From the NCBI GenBank assembly GCA_013289875.1, contig JABCZC010000035.1, forward strand, positions 1-51,203: a stretch of 51,203 bases of DNA. Direction: 5' to 3'. Each line of letters opens with the position of its first letter. Position 1 is the first letter of the stretch. This stretch comes from Acidobacteriota bacterium (lineage in GTDB: Bacteria > Acidobacteriota > Terriglobia > Terriglobales > Acidobacteriaceae). Under the pieces are notes generated by a model. The model ran no database searches. It worked only from the letters and a program-made list of their open reading frames with translations, and was not told the DNA's origin. Shown one piece after another: positions 24,941 through 32,419 of the stretch. The translations under genes were made by a program, and so were the position numbers.

Positions 24941-26062
24941 ATGAGCGCCGTCCCCCAAACCGTTGCTGTACCCCCATCCCCAGTCGTTGCAACGCCTCTG
25001 GCCGCGTACCTCGCCGCCAGTGATAGTGCCCTTGGGCTGGCGTCCTACCGTGGCGTCCTGACTCCCAGTGCCTTTCTGGGTGCGGATCAGGAGCTCGTTG
25101 CCCTGACTGGATCGGCCGGCATTTACGATCTCGGCTATTCTGCCTTTCTGAAGATCACTGGAAGCGACCGGCTCCGCTGGCTCAACGGAATGGTTACGAA
25201 TACCGTGCAGTCGCTGGAAGAAAGCCACTGGAACTACAGCTTTCTGCTCAACGCTCAGGGGCGAATCCTCGGCGACGCAACCAATTACCGTTCCTCCGAC
25301 CACATCCTCCTTCAGACCGATCGTGCACAGATCGCGCGCCTCACTACCCATCTCGACCACTTCGTCATCATGGACGACGTGGAGCTTCAGGAGTTAGACG
25401 CATCCACGACCTCGATTGGCATTACCGGACCTCGGTCGGCTGAGATTCTCGGCAGTCTGGGATTCACACTCCCCGGGAAGAATGCCTTCGTCACGGCGAC
25501 ACTCAACGACGTCGAAGTCACCCTGGTTCATGCTCATAGCCCGATCGTCCCGCGCTTTGAGATCTGGCTGCCGACGGCATCGTTGCCTGAAATCTGGGCT
25601 GCGCTGTCTGGCGCGGGCGCCATCCCATGCGGCGTCGCGGCCATCGAAGCGTTACGAATTCTGTCCGCCACCCCGCTTTACGGCGTCGACATCCACGAGC
25701 GCTATCTTGCCCAGGAAACGGCCCAGACACGCGCCCTTAACTTCGACAAAGGCTGCTATCTTGGCCAGGAGATCGTCGAGCGCATCCGCTCTCGCGCCAC
25801 CATTCACCGCACCCTTCAGCAGTTCTCCCTCACCGGCGCCGCGCCCGTGCTCGAGCCCGGCCAGGCGCTCCCGCTGAACGCCGAACAAGCTGAAAGAAAT
25901 CCCGTGGGTGACCTCACCAGCATTGCCCACTATCAGCTTCCTGCATTTACCGGAACACTCGCGCTCGGTTTTATCCGCACCGAGGTTCTGGAGCGCAAAT
26001 TCCCCATCACATACGGCGACGGCGACGGCGCGGCAACGCCGCTCGACGCACCGCCGATTTAG
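24941..26062 (+). CDS. ygfZ: YgfZ/GcvT-like folate-binding protein
   Basis: 373-aa tetrahydrofolate-binding protein of the aminomethyltransferase fold that supports Fe-S cluster enzyme assembly. The YgfZ signature FDKGCYLGQEIVERIRSRAT (K-G-C-Y-x-G-Q-E) is at about 275. Earlier, GIYDLGYSAFLKITGSDRLR and WLNGMVTNTV match the GcvT N-terminal domain. I start at ATG 24941 because the frame's earlier start at 24908 lies upstream of the predicted -10 box. It leads a tight four-gene run (ygfZ, DUF1844, MBL hydrolase, ribF). Confidence 0.9.
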   Translation: MSAVPQTVAVPPSPVVATPLAAYLAASDSALGLASYRGVLTPSAFLGADQELVALTGSAGIYDLGYSAFLKITGSDRLRWLNGMVTNTVQSLEESHWNYSFLLNAQGRILGDATNYRSSDHILLQTDRAQIARLTTHLDHFVIMDDVELQELDASTTSIGITGPRSAEILGSLGFTLPGKNAFVTATLNDVEVTLVHAHSPIVPRFEIWLPTASLPEIWAALSGAGAIPCGVAAIEALRILSATPLYGVDIHERYLAQETAQTRALNFDKGCYLGQEIVERIRSRATIHRTLQQFSLTGAAPVLEPGQALPLNAEQAERNPVGDLTSIAHYQLPAFTGTLALGFIRTEVLERKFPITYGDGDGAATPLDAPPI

Positions 26063-26080
26063 GCATTGAAGGAAACCTCC

Positions 26081-26677
26081 ATGGCAGAAAAACCACCCTC
26101 TTTTACCGTCTCCGACCGCCGCAAATTCACTCAGGATGGTGACCTGCGCGACGAGTCCACCACATCCGAAGCAACAACATCGGCGCCCACAGCTGTCGGC
26201 GAGGAGCCCGCTCCGGAGCCACGCCTGGTCACGCCGCCTTCTGCGATCGAAGAAGAAGCCGTGCAGGCTGAAGAAGAAGAACCGATCCCGGAGCCGACGG
26301 CGCAGGAATCTGCCGAGCAGCACGCCGCCTATCAGCAGTCGTCGCAGGATATCGACACCATGCTCCGCCAGGCGAATCCCGGCATGGGCGCCTCGGCCGC
26401 AGTCACCATGGAACACATCATCCAATCCATGTACATCTCTGCTGTCGTTGCCATGGGAGGAGCCACCGAGCCCGGCCAGAAGCCCCGCATCGACATCATC
26501 GGCGCGCGCCAAAGCATCGACATGCTGGCTGTCCTCCAGGAGAAAACCAAGGGCAATCTGACCGAAAAGGAGCAGCGCCTATTACAAAACGCGCTTTTTG
26601 AGCTGCGCATGATGTTTTTGGAGATCACCAACGCCATCGCGCAACAGGCGCAGAAGCCGCCCAAGGGGACCAGGTAG
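26081..26677 (+). CDS. DUF1844 protein
   Basis: 198-aa protein in two parts. The first ~95 residues are a low-complexity Glu/Pro/Ala/Thr-rich tail (for example EEEAVQAEEEEPIPEPTAQE). A compact C-terminal DUF1844 helical domain follows, with VTMEHIIQSMYISAVVAMGG and RIDIIGARQSIDMLAVLQEK. ATG 26081 has GAAGGAAA upstream. It is three bases from the TTG start of the next gene. Function is unknown. The domain is common in Acidobacteria and Deltaproteobacteria. Confidence 0.88.
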   Translation: MAEKPPSFTVSDRRKFTQDGDLRDESTTSEATTSAPTAVGEEPAPEPRLVTPPSAIEEEAVQAEEEEPIPEPTAQESAEQHAAYQQSSQDIDTMLRQANPGMGASAAVTMEHIIQSMYISAVVAMGGATEPGQKPRIDIIGARQSIDMLAVLQEKTKGNLTEKEQRLLQNALFELRMMFLEITNAIAQQAQKPPKGTR

Positions 26678-26680
26678 CCT

Positions 26681-27469
26681 TTGCAGGCAGAGATCGTCAT
26701 CCTCGGCAGCGGCACCTCGATGGGCGTCCCGACGCTGGGCTGCGATTGCAATGTCTGCACCTCGACCGACCCTCGTAATACACGCGGCCGGCCGTCGATC
26801 GCCGTTCAGTGGCCCGACTCGAATATCGACCAGACCGTGGTGGTCGACACAGGACCGGATTTCCGCTCTCAGGCCCTGCGCGAAAAAATCCGGCACGTGG
26901 ACGCGGTCTTCTACACGCACCCTCACGCCGACCATATCCTCGGGCTGGATGATCTGCGCCCACTGAGCTTTCGCCACCCCACCGGGCTTCCGCTCTATGC
27001 GGACGATGCCACGATCGCGGTGCTCGAGCGCATCTTCGAGTACACCTTCTCGCCTCACGCGAATTACCCCACGCGCGCCCGCGTCGACCTGCGCCGCCTG
27101 AACGGACTGGAGACCGCCGACGTCGACGGGGTTCGCTTTCAGCGTGTGCCGATTCTTCATGGCGATCTCTCAATCGCCGCCTTCCGCTTCGGCTCTGCCG
27201 CCTACCTCACCGACATGAGCAGCATCCCCGAGTCGAGTCTTCCCCTGCTCGCAAATCTCGACGTGCTTATCCTTGACGCCCTGCGTCCGCAGCCCCACCC
27301 CAGTCACGCCAACGTCGAGCAGGCCCTCGGTTGGATCGAGCGCCTGCAGCCGCGCCGCGCCTTCTTCACCCACATGTCCCACGAGCTCGAACACTCCGAA
27401 GCCGAGAGCGAGCTCCCCGCACACGTGCGCCTGACCTACGACGGCCTGCGCATTCCGTTTGAGATCTGA
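26681..27469 (+). CDS. MBL-fold metallo-hydrolase (PhnP/RNase Z-like)
   Basis: 262-aa metallo-beta-lactamase-fold enzyme. It begins with the phosphodiesterase-type glycine motif ILGSGTSMGVPTLGCDCNVC, with a Cys pair suggesting an extra zinc site as in PhnP. DTGPDF follows, then the metal-binding THPHADHILGLDDLRPL (H-x-H-x-D-H). Later ligands are visible as ILHGDL, LTDMS and FTHMSHEL. The start is TTG 26681. It ends 2 bases before ribF. Likely a cyclic phosphodiesterase or similar small-molecule hydrolase; the substrate is not evident. Confidence 0.9.
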   Translation: MQAEIVILGSGTSMGVPTLGCDCNVCTSTDPRNTRGRPSIAVQWPDSNIDQTVVVDTGPDFRSQALREKIRHVDAVFYTHPHADHILGLDDLRPLSFRHPTGLPLYADDATIAVLERIFEYTFSPHANYPTRARVDLRRLNGLETADVDGVRFQRVPILHGDLSIAAFRFGSAAYLTDMSSIPESSLPLLANLDVLILDALRPQPHPSHANVEQALGWIERLQPRRAFFTHMSHELEHSEAESELPAHVRLTYDGLRIPFEI

Positions 27470-27471
27470 CC

Positions 27472-28497
27472 ATGCAAGTCTTCACGTCGCTCGACGCCAT
27501 TCCGGCCAATCTCACCCGCCCCGGTGATTTCACCCGAACCGTTCTCGCCATCGGCAACTTTGACGGCGTCCACCGCGGCCACCAGGAGATCATCGAGAAG
27601 GTTCGCGAACGGGCCCGCCTGCTCGGCGCTCAATCGATTGCTGTCACTTTTGACCCGCACCCGGTGCGCCTGCTCCGCCCAGCCCAGGCGCCGCGCCTCA
27701 TCACTCCTCTGCCCATGCGCCTCGACCTGCTAGGACAGACCGGGATCGACGCAACCGTGGTGATCCCCTTCACCGAGGAGTTCTCGCGCCTCTCTGCACA
27801 CGACTTTGCCGCCCGTGTCCTTCATGAGACGCTGCGCGCCGCTGAGGTTCATGAAGGAGACACCTTCCGTTTCGGCCATGGCGCGCAGGCCGGCACCGCT
27901 GAGCTGGAGCAGCTGGGGCACGAGCTCGGCTTCGCCGTCTTCAAGCATCATGCGCTTACCGTGCGCGGCTTCCCCGTTTCCAGCTCGGAGGTCCGTCAGC
28001 GAATTGCCGCGGGAGATATGTCGAGCGCCCGGGCGCTGCTGGGCCGGCCGTTTTCGATCCGGTGCACTCCCGCGCGGGGGCGCGGCATCGGCACCCGGCT
28101 TACCGTGCCTACCATCAATCTCGCGCGGTACGATGAGCTGGTTCCGGCGAATGGCGTCTACGTCACGCGCCTCAAGGTCGGTTCCGGATCGGGCGCGGAG
28201 ATCTTTGACGCGGTGACGAATGCCGGGAATCGTCCTACCTTTGGCCAAGAATCCTATGCCATCGAGTCGCACCTGCTCAACTATCGTCCCATCGACCTGA
28301 CTGAGGACACACGCCTTGAGCTGTGCTTCCTCGCCCGCATTCGGCCCGAGCAGCGCTTCGCTTCACCCGAGGATCTTAAGACGCAGATTCTGCGCGATGT
28401 CACTCATGCGCAACGCTATTTCCGCCTCGCCAAGTCAATCAAGGAGCAACGGGCGGGCTCACAGACCCCCACCCCCCTCACTTCCGGGCGTTTTTGA
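27472..28497 (+). CDS. ribF: Bifunctional riboflavin kinase / FAD synthetase
   Basis: 341-aa RibF making FMN and FAD. The N-terminal FAD synthetase nucleotidyltransferase domain has IGNFDGVHRGHQEII, VTFDPHPVRLL, FTEEFSRLSAHDF, and SSSEVRQRIAAGD. The C-terminal riboflavin kinase domain has the T-x-N motif in LTVPTINL, PANGVYVTRL, NAGNRPTFG, and a closing helix AQRYFRLAKS. Both domains look intact and the length (normally 305-340) is right. It is the last gene of its operon. Confidence 0.96.
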   Translation: MQVFTSLDAIPANLTRPGDFTRTVLAIGNFDGVHRGHQEIIEKVRERARLLGAQSIAVTFDPHPVRLLRPAQAPRLITPLPMRLDLLGQTGIDATVVIPFTEEFSRLSAHDFAARVLHETLRAAEVHEGDTFRFGHGAQAGTAELEQLGHELGFAVFKHHALTVRGFPVSSSEVRQRIAAGDMSSARALLGRPFSIRCTPARGRGIGTRLTVPTINLARYDELVPANGVYVTRLKVGSGSGAEIFDAVTNAGNRPTFGQESYAIESHLLNYRPIDLTEDTRLELCFLARIRPEQRFASPEDLKTQILRDVTHAQRYFRLAKSIKEQRAGSQTPTPLTSGRF

Positions 28498-28672
28498 GAG
28501 TCATTGATTCTAAACGGCTTGCGCGACACTGCCGTCGCCAAGCTTGGGCAACTCGCAGAAAATAAATTGCTTTACGGGCATTCATTGAAAACAGCTGAGT
28601 TACAGCCGATCATTGAAATCAGAGACTTTATCCGCGGGTCGTTGATTTCAAAGAGGTTATCGATGCAAATTA

Positions 28673-28704
28673 AAATGCCCGACAGCGATGGCTGCCGGGC
28701 ATTT
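28673..28704 (-). terminator. Rho-independent terminator of the glutaredoxin gene
   Basis: AAATGCCCG and CGGGCATTT pair perfectly, with an inner CAGC/GCTG stem and a GATG loop. On the minus strand the hairpin ends in TTTTAATTT and lies 20 bases after the glutaredoxin stop. It may also stop readthrough from ribF in the other direction, where the T-run is weaker. Confidence 0.85.
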
Positions 28705-28723
28705 GTCTCTACTTCCATTATAG

Positions 28724-28981
28724 CTATTTCCGCGCAATTTCCGGCCAAGTCTTTTCGGCGAGCATCAGTTCCAGACGCTCTGGATCGAAGCCGATCATTA
28801 CCTCTTCACCAACGACGATCGTCGGAGTGGTCCGGCTCTTAAGCGCCGTCAACTCCCGCAACGCCACCGGATCGGCCTGCACGTCCTTGTATTCGAAGGC
28901 CACGTTGCGAGCCTTCAGAAACTGCTTCGCTGCGAAGCAGGGCGGGCATCCGGGCTGGCTGTACAGCAGCACACGCTTCAT
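28724..28981 (-). CDS. Glutaredoxin-like protein (NrdH/GrxC type)
   Basis: 85-aa thioredoxin-fold protein that shuttles electrons by a CPPC dithiol (YSQPGCPPCFAAKQFL). The family's cis-Pro segment is TTPTIVVGEEV, and the ending GFDPERLELML is the usual closing helix. The open frame extends much further upstream, but ATG 28981 gives the normal 80-90 aa size and places the motif at residue 12. The gene is divergent from padR and ends in a strong terminator. Confidence 0.9.
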   Translation of the reverse strand: MKRVLLYSQPGCPPCFAAKQFLKARNVAFEYKDVQADPVALRELTALKSRTTPTIVVGEEVMIGFDPERLELMLAEKTWPEIARK

Positions 28982-29075
28982 ATCTCTAGGGTAACAACTT
29001 TTTAAGGAACAGATATTCCTGAAACAAATCAGTAGCGGCGGCCGGGACATCCGACTCGATCGGGCTGTTTTTCTC

Positions 29076-29107
29076 TTGACAGATATATATATCGATGTAT
29101 ATATATC
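29076..29107 (+). promoter_or_regulatory. padR promoter overlapped by a long AT palindrome
   Basis: TTGACA (29076-29081), a 16-base spacer and TATATA (29098-29103) form a near-consensus sigma-70 promoter. The spacer and -10 are covered by an inverted repeat (about 29081-29107) of AGATATATATAT and GTATATATATCT arms around CGAT. A start near 29110 would leave only a few bases before ATG 29114. It probably serves as an autoregulatory PadR operator. Confidence 0.6.
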
Positions 29108-29113
29108 TTGCTC

Positions 29114-29467
29114 ATGATTGAGGTCGACCCTCATGCGTTTGTTCCGCTCAAGACACAGTGGTTTCACATTCTGCTCTCACTGGCGGGCGGAGAACAGCAC
29201 GGCTACGGAATCATGCAGGAAGTCCTGCAGCGCACTAGTGGAAAAGTGCGGTTGTGGCCGGCGACGCTCTACGGATCGATCAAGCGGTTAATCGAAGCGG
29301 AACTGATCGAGGAATCCGACGAACGGCCCGCGCCGGAATTGGACGATGCCCGTCGCCGCTATTATCGGCTGACGGCGCTCGGCAGGCGGGTGCTCGACGC
29401 GGAGTGTGAGCGCCTCCAGGAATTGGTTCGCGCAATTCATGTCAAGCGGGCAATGGTGACGGAATAG
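29114..29467 (+). CDS. PadR-family transcriptional regulator
   Basis: 117-aa winged-helix regulator. The PadR domain covers the whole protein: WFHILLSLAGGEQHGYGIMQ, the recognition region LWPATLYGSIKRLIEAELIE, and the wing RRRYYRLTALGRRVLDAE. It lacks a long C-terminal dimerisation domain, as in the subfamily 2 regulators found before acidobacterial permease genes. It lies 13 bases before the permease gene, so it should control that gene and itself. Confidence 0.93.
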   Translation: MIEVDPHAFVPLKTQWFHILLSLAGGEQHGYGIMQEVLQRTSGKVRLWPATLYGSIKRLIEAELIEESDERPAPELDDARRRYYRLTALGRRVLDAECERLQELVRAIHVKRAMVTE

Positions 29468-29480
29468 CGAGGGTGGCGGA

Positions 29481-32186
29481 ATGAATCTTGCAGCACGCAT
29501 TTACCAGCGGCTGGCGCAGGCCTTTCCGCACGAATTCAAACTGGCCTATGGCGACGACATGATGCAGCTCGGAGATGACGTCGTCGAAGACGTTGCCAAA
29601 AGGGGCGGTGCCCCTGGGCTGATCCGGTTCATCGCAGATATTGCGATTCGCCTGCCCATCGAATACCTGAGCGAGATGCGCCACGATATGCGATATGCGT
29701 CGCGGGCGCTGATCAAGTCGCCGGGATTCGCACTGGTCGGGATTGTCTCGATGGGGCTCGGAATTGGGCTGACGACCAACATATACGGGTCGGCATGGAC
29801 GCTGCTGACCCGGGAGCTGCCGGCAGCGAATGCGAAGCGGTTGGTCACGCCCGAGAAGCCAGTGTCGTATTACTACATCGAGCAATATCGGGCACAAAAG
29901 AACCTGTTTGCCGGGGTGGCGGCAATGCAGAACGGCGTTCCCTTCAACGTCGGATTGCAAGGCCAAATGGATGCGAAACCGGAGCGCATCTTCGGACAAC
30001 TTGTGTCACCTGATTATTTTTCCGTGCTCGGCGTTGAACCCCAGCGTGGACGACTTCTCAGCCCCGAACTTGACAAGCCCGGCGAGGCACCCGTTGTAGT
30101 CATCAGCGATCGTTTCTGGCGCACCAACTTTAACTCCGACCCCAACGTTGTGGGGCAAACGCTTCGCCTAAATGGGCAAAATGCGACCATCGTGGGAATC
30201 TCACCGAGAAATTTCGAGGGCGCTCTTTCCATGAACCCGGCTGAGTTGTTCGTCCCTGTCACGGTGCCGGCAACGCTCGCTCCGGAGCTCGGGAACGACG
30301 TGCTGCATCAACGAAATGCGAAAGAGTTCCAGGCATTGATGTGTCTGGCGCCCGGTGTCACTATCGATGCCGCGGAAGCCGCTCTCGATGGGATCACCCG
30401 CCGTCTGGATGAGCAGGATCCTTCAGCGCCAACGCGAGAAGACAAAGCCAAACGTGTGGTCTTGCTTCCGGCGGGCACACGGGCTCCGATTCCCCGGAAA
30501 ATGAGGCCAGTTATAGCCGGATTCTTTGCTGTGTTGATGGGCCTTGTCATGACCATCGCCTGTATGAACCTGGGAACCATGCTTCTCGCGCGAGGCGCCA
30601 ATCGCCGGAAGGAGTTCGCGATTCGCCTCTCGGTCGGGGCCAGCCGTTTTCGTCTGGTGCGGCAGATGGTAAGCGAGGGCATTTTGCTTTCGCTGCTGGG
30701 CGGCATAGCAGGATTTGCGCTCGCGTATGGTCTCTCTGTATTGAACTCACACATACCACAGCCTGCTGGGGAGCCGCTGCAACCCATCATTGCCCTGGAC
30801 TGGCGCGCAGCCGTTTTCGCGTTTGCCGTCGCCGTAGTGTGCGGCATCGGATTCAGCCTGGCACCGGCCCTGCAGGCGACGAACGTCAATCTGCTCCCGG
30901 CACTCAAAGAGGGCTTGGCGCTTCAGTTGCCAGGTTATCGACGTTTCGGTCTGCGCAACGTGGCCATGGTAACCCAGCTTACGGGGTCGCTCATGCTGCT
31001 GCTGATCACAGGCTTCCTGGTACTTGGATTCATTCAGGTAAACAGCATCGAAACCAGATTTAATCCAAAGACGATGGTTCTCCTATCCATCGATCCGGTG
31101 CGTGATGGCTACACGCCCGAAAAAGGGCAAGCCCTGTTCGAGAAACTTCCGGAGCGTCTCAGGAGCTCCGGTATGGTGCACAGCTTCGCCCTGGCGGCAC
31201 AGCCTCCCTTTTCTGTTGTTGACGATGATGGAGACGCCCAACTTACCGCGGACGGCGCGCACGACTCTTCGCGGGTGCAGAAATTAGCGGTCAGGCAAAT
31301 TGTGGGCGCAGGCTATTTTGCGGTGTTGAACGAGCCGATGCTGACTGGCCGGGAATTCGAGGAGCCCGATCAACAGCGCCAGATCCAACGCAGCCAGACT
31401 GACGGAGCAAGAGCTGGTGGAACGGGGGCTGTTGTTTTGCCAGTGGTCCTGAATGAGAGTCTCGCACGTGGGCTTTTCGGAGATAGCAGCGCACTCGGGA
31501 AGCGTGTTCGGGACGATAAGCAATCCTATGAAGTGGTCGGCGTGGTCCACAATTTGAAAAATGGCATCGGGATGACCCAATCCATTTATTACGTTCCGTT
31601 GTCGCAACGAGATTTCGAGCGGCCTCCATTCGGCGGCATCACCATTCTTGTGCGCTCGAATGCGAGAACGGATGCGCTGAGCGGTATTCGGGGCGTGATT
31701 GCCTCCATCGATCCGCATGTTACCCTCTTCAATGTCCAGACGCTCAGCGAATACCTGGAGCGTAGCCGGTACGTCATGCGATCCTCCTTGCGCAACTACG
31801 CTAGCATTCGCTTGTTCGGCCTGATACTGTCGGCCATCGGACTCGCCGGAGTAACCGCCTATGCGGTTGCACAACGCCGCAGGGAGATCGGAATTCGCAT
31901 GGCGCTGGGCGCCCGTCAGACTCAGGTGTTGCGGCTGGTGCTGCGCGAAGGCACGGCTCTGATCATTGTCGGAACGGCGCTTGGATTTCTGGGCGCGGTC
32001 GCGATGGCAAAAATACTCTCGGCCCTGACCAGCTTCTTTGCCGATGCATTCAAGGTCGGAACGACCGATCCGCGCCTGCTGGTCGGCGCGCCGCTGCTGC
32101 TGGCCGCAGTGACCCTGTTTGCCTGTTACGTGCCGGCGCGTAAAGCGGCGAAAATCGATCCCTTGCAGGCTCTGCGGCAAGAGTAG
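29481..32186 (+). CDS. MacB/FtsX-type ABC permease with duplicated core (orphan permease)
   Basis: 901-aa membrane protein. An N-terminal ~85-residue cytoplasmic helical part (for example IYQRLAQAFPHEFKLAYGDD) is followed by DMRYASRALIKSPGFALVGI. Then comes the first MacB periplasmic domain (about 120-340), an FtsX block with three helices, a second MacB-PCD/FtsX unit and the usual ending PARKAAKIDPLQALRQE. This is the layout of the acidobacterial duplicated orphan permeases, which have no cognate ATPase gene next to them. None is seen here. It follows padR, so its expression is probably regulated by it. Transport substrate unknown. Confidence 0.92.
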   Translation: MNLAARIYQRLAQAFPHEFKLAYGDDMMQLGDDVVEDVAKRGGAPGLIRFIADIAIRLPIEYLSEMRHDMRYASRALIKSPGFALVGIVSMGLGIGLTTNIYGSAWTLLTRELPAANAKRLVTPEKPVSYYYIEQYRAQKNLFAGVAAMQNGVPFNVGLQGQMDAKPERIFGQLVSPDYFSVLGVEPQRGRLLSPELDKPGEAPVVVISDRFWRTNFNSDPNVVGQTLRLNGQNATIVGISPRNFEGALSMNPAELFVPVTVPATLAPELGNDVLHQRNAKEFQALMCLAPGVTIDAAEAALDGITRRLDEQDPSAPTREDKAKRVVLLPAGTRAPIPRKMRPVIAGFFAVLMGLVMTIACMNLGTMLLARGANRRKEFAIRLSVGASRFRLVRQMVSEGILLSLLGGIAGFALAYGLSVLNSHIPQPAGEPLQPIIALDWRAAVFAFAVAVVCGIGFSLAPALQATNVNLLPALKEGLALQLPGYRRFGLRNVAMVTQLTGSLMLLLITGFLVLGFIQVNSIETRFNPKTMVLLSIDPVRDGYTPEKGQALFEKLPERLRSSGMVHSFALAAQPPFSVVDDDGDAQLTADGAHDSSRVQKLAVRQIVGAGYFAVLNEPMLTGREFEEPDQQRQIQRSQTDGARAGGTGAVVLPVVLNESLARGLFGDSSALGKRVRDDKQSYEVVGVVHNLKNGIGMTQSIYYVPLSQRDFERPPFGGITILVRSNARTDALSGIRGVIASIDPHVTLFNVQTLSEYLERSRYVMRSSLRNYASIRLFGLILSAIGLAGVTAYAVAQRRREIGIRMALGARQTQVLRLVLREGTALIIVGTALGFLGAVAMAKILSALTSFFADAFKVGTTDPRLLVGAPLLLAAVTLFACYVPARKAAKIDPLQALRQE

Positions 32187-32345
32187 AGCGATCATCATTT
32201 CGTCTGGGCGCAGATTCAAGCCTGCGCGTCTGGGAGACTGCGGCATGCGCGCTCTGTCCAGATTTGAACGCCGGTGTTCGGTCCTGAGAGGTAGAAACTC
32301 TGGCTTCCCAGCAAAAGCACCTGCAAATCAATCACTTAGATTCCG

Positions 32346-32375
32346 TACTACTCGCTGATTCCTGGCCGGTGAAGT
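32346..32375 (+). repeat. Possible third copy of the scar leader
   Basis: The segment CTACTCGCTGATTCCTGGCC with following GGTGAAGT resembles 6439-6465 (CTACTGATTCCTTGTTCCGG-TGAACT) over about 26 bases with small gaps. No tRNA sequence follows. It may be a remnant of the same leader or chance similarity. Confidence 0.3.
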
Positions 32376-32419
32376 GCATGAAAAAGTCATGACTCTCTCA
32401 TGAAGCCTCGGAGGCTGCT

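Noticed and set aside
28504..28842. 112-aa ORF across the terminator and glutaredoxin gene
   Set aside because: It runs through a clear terminator hairpin and the antisense of the glutaredoxin gene.
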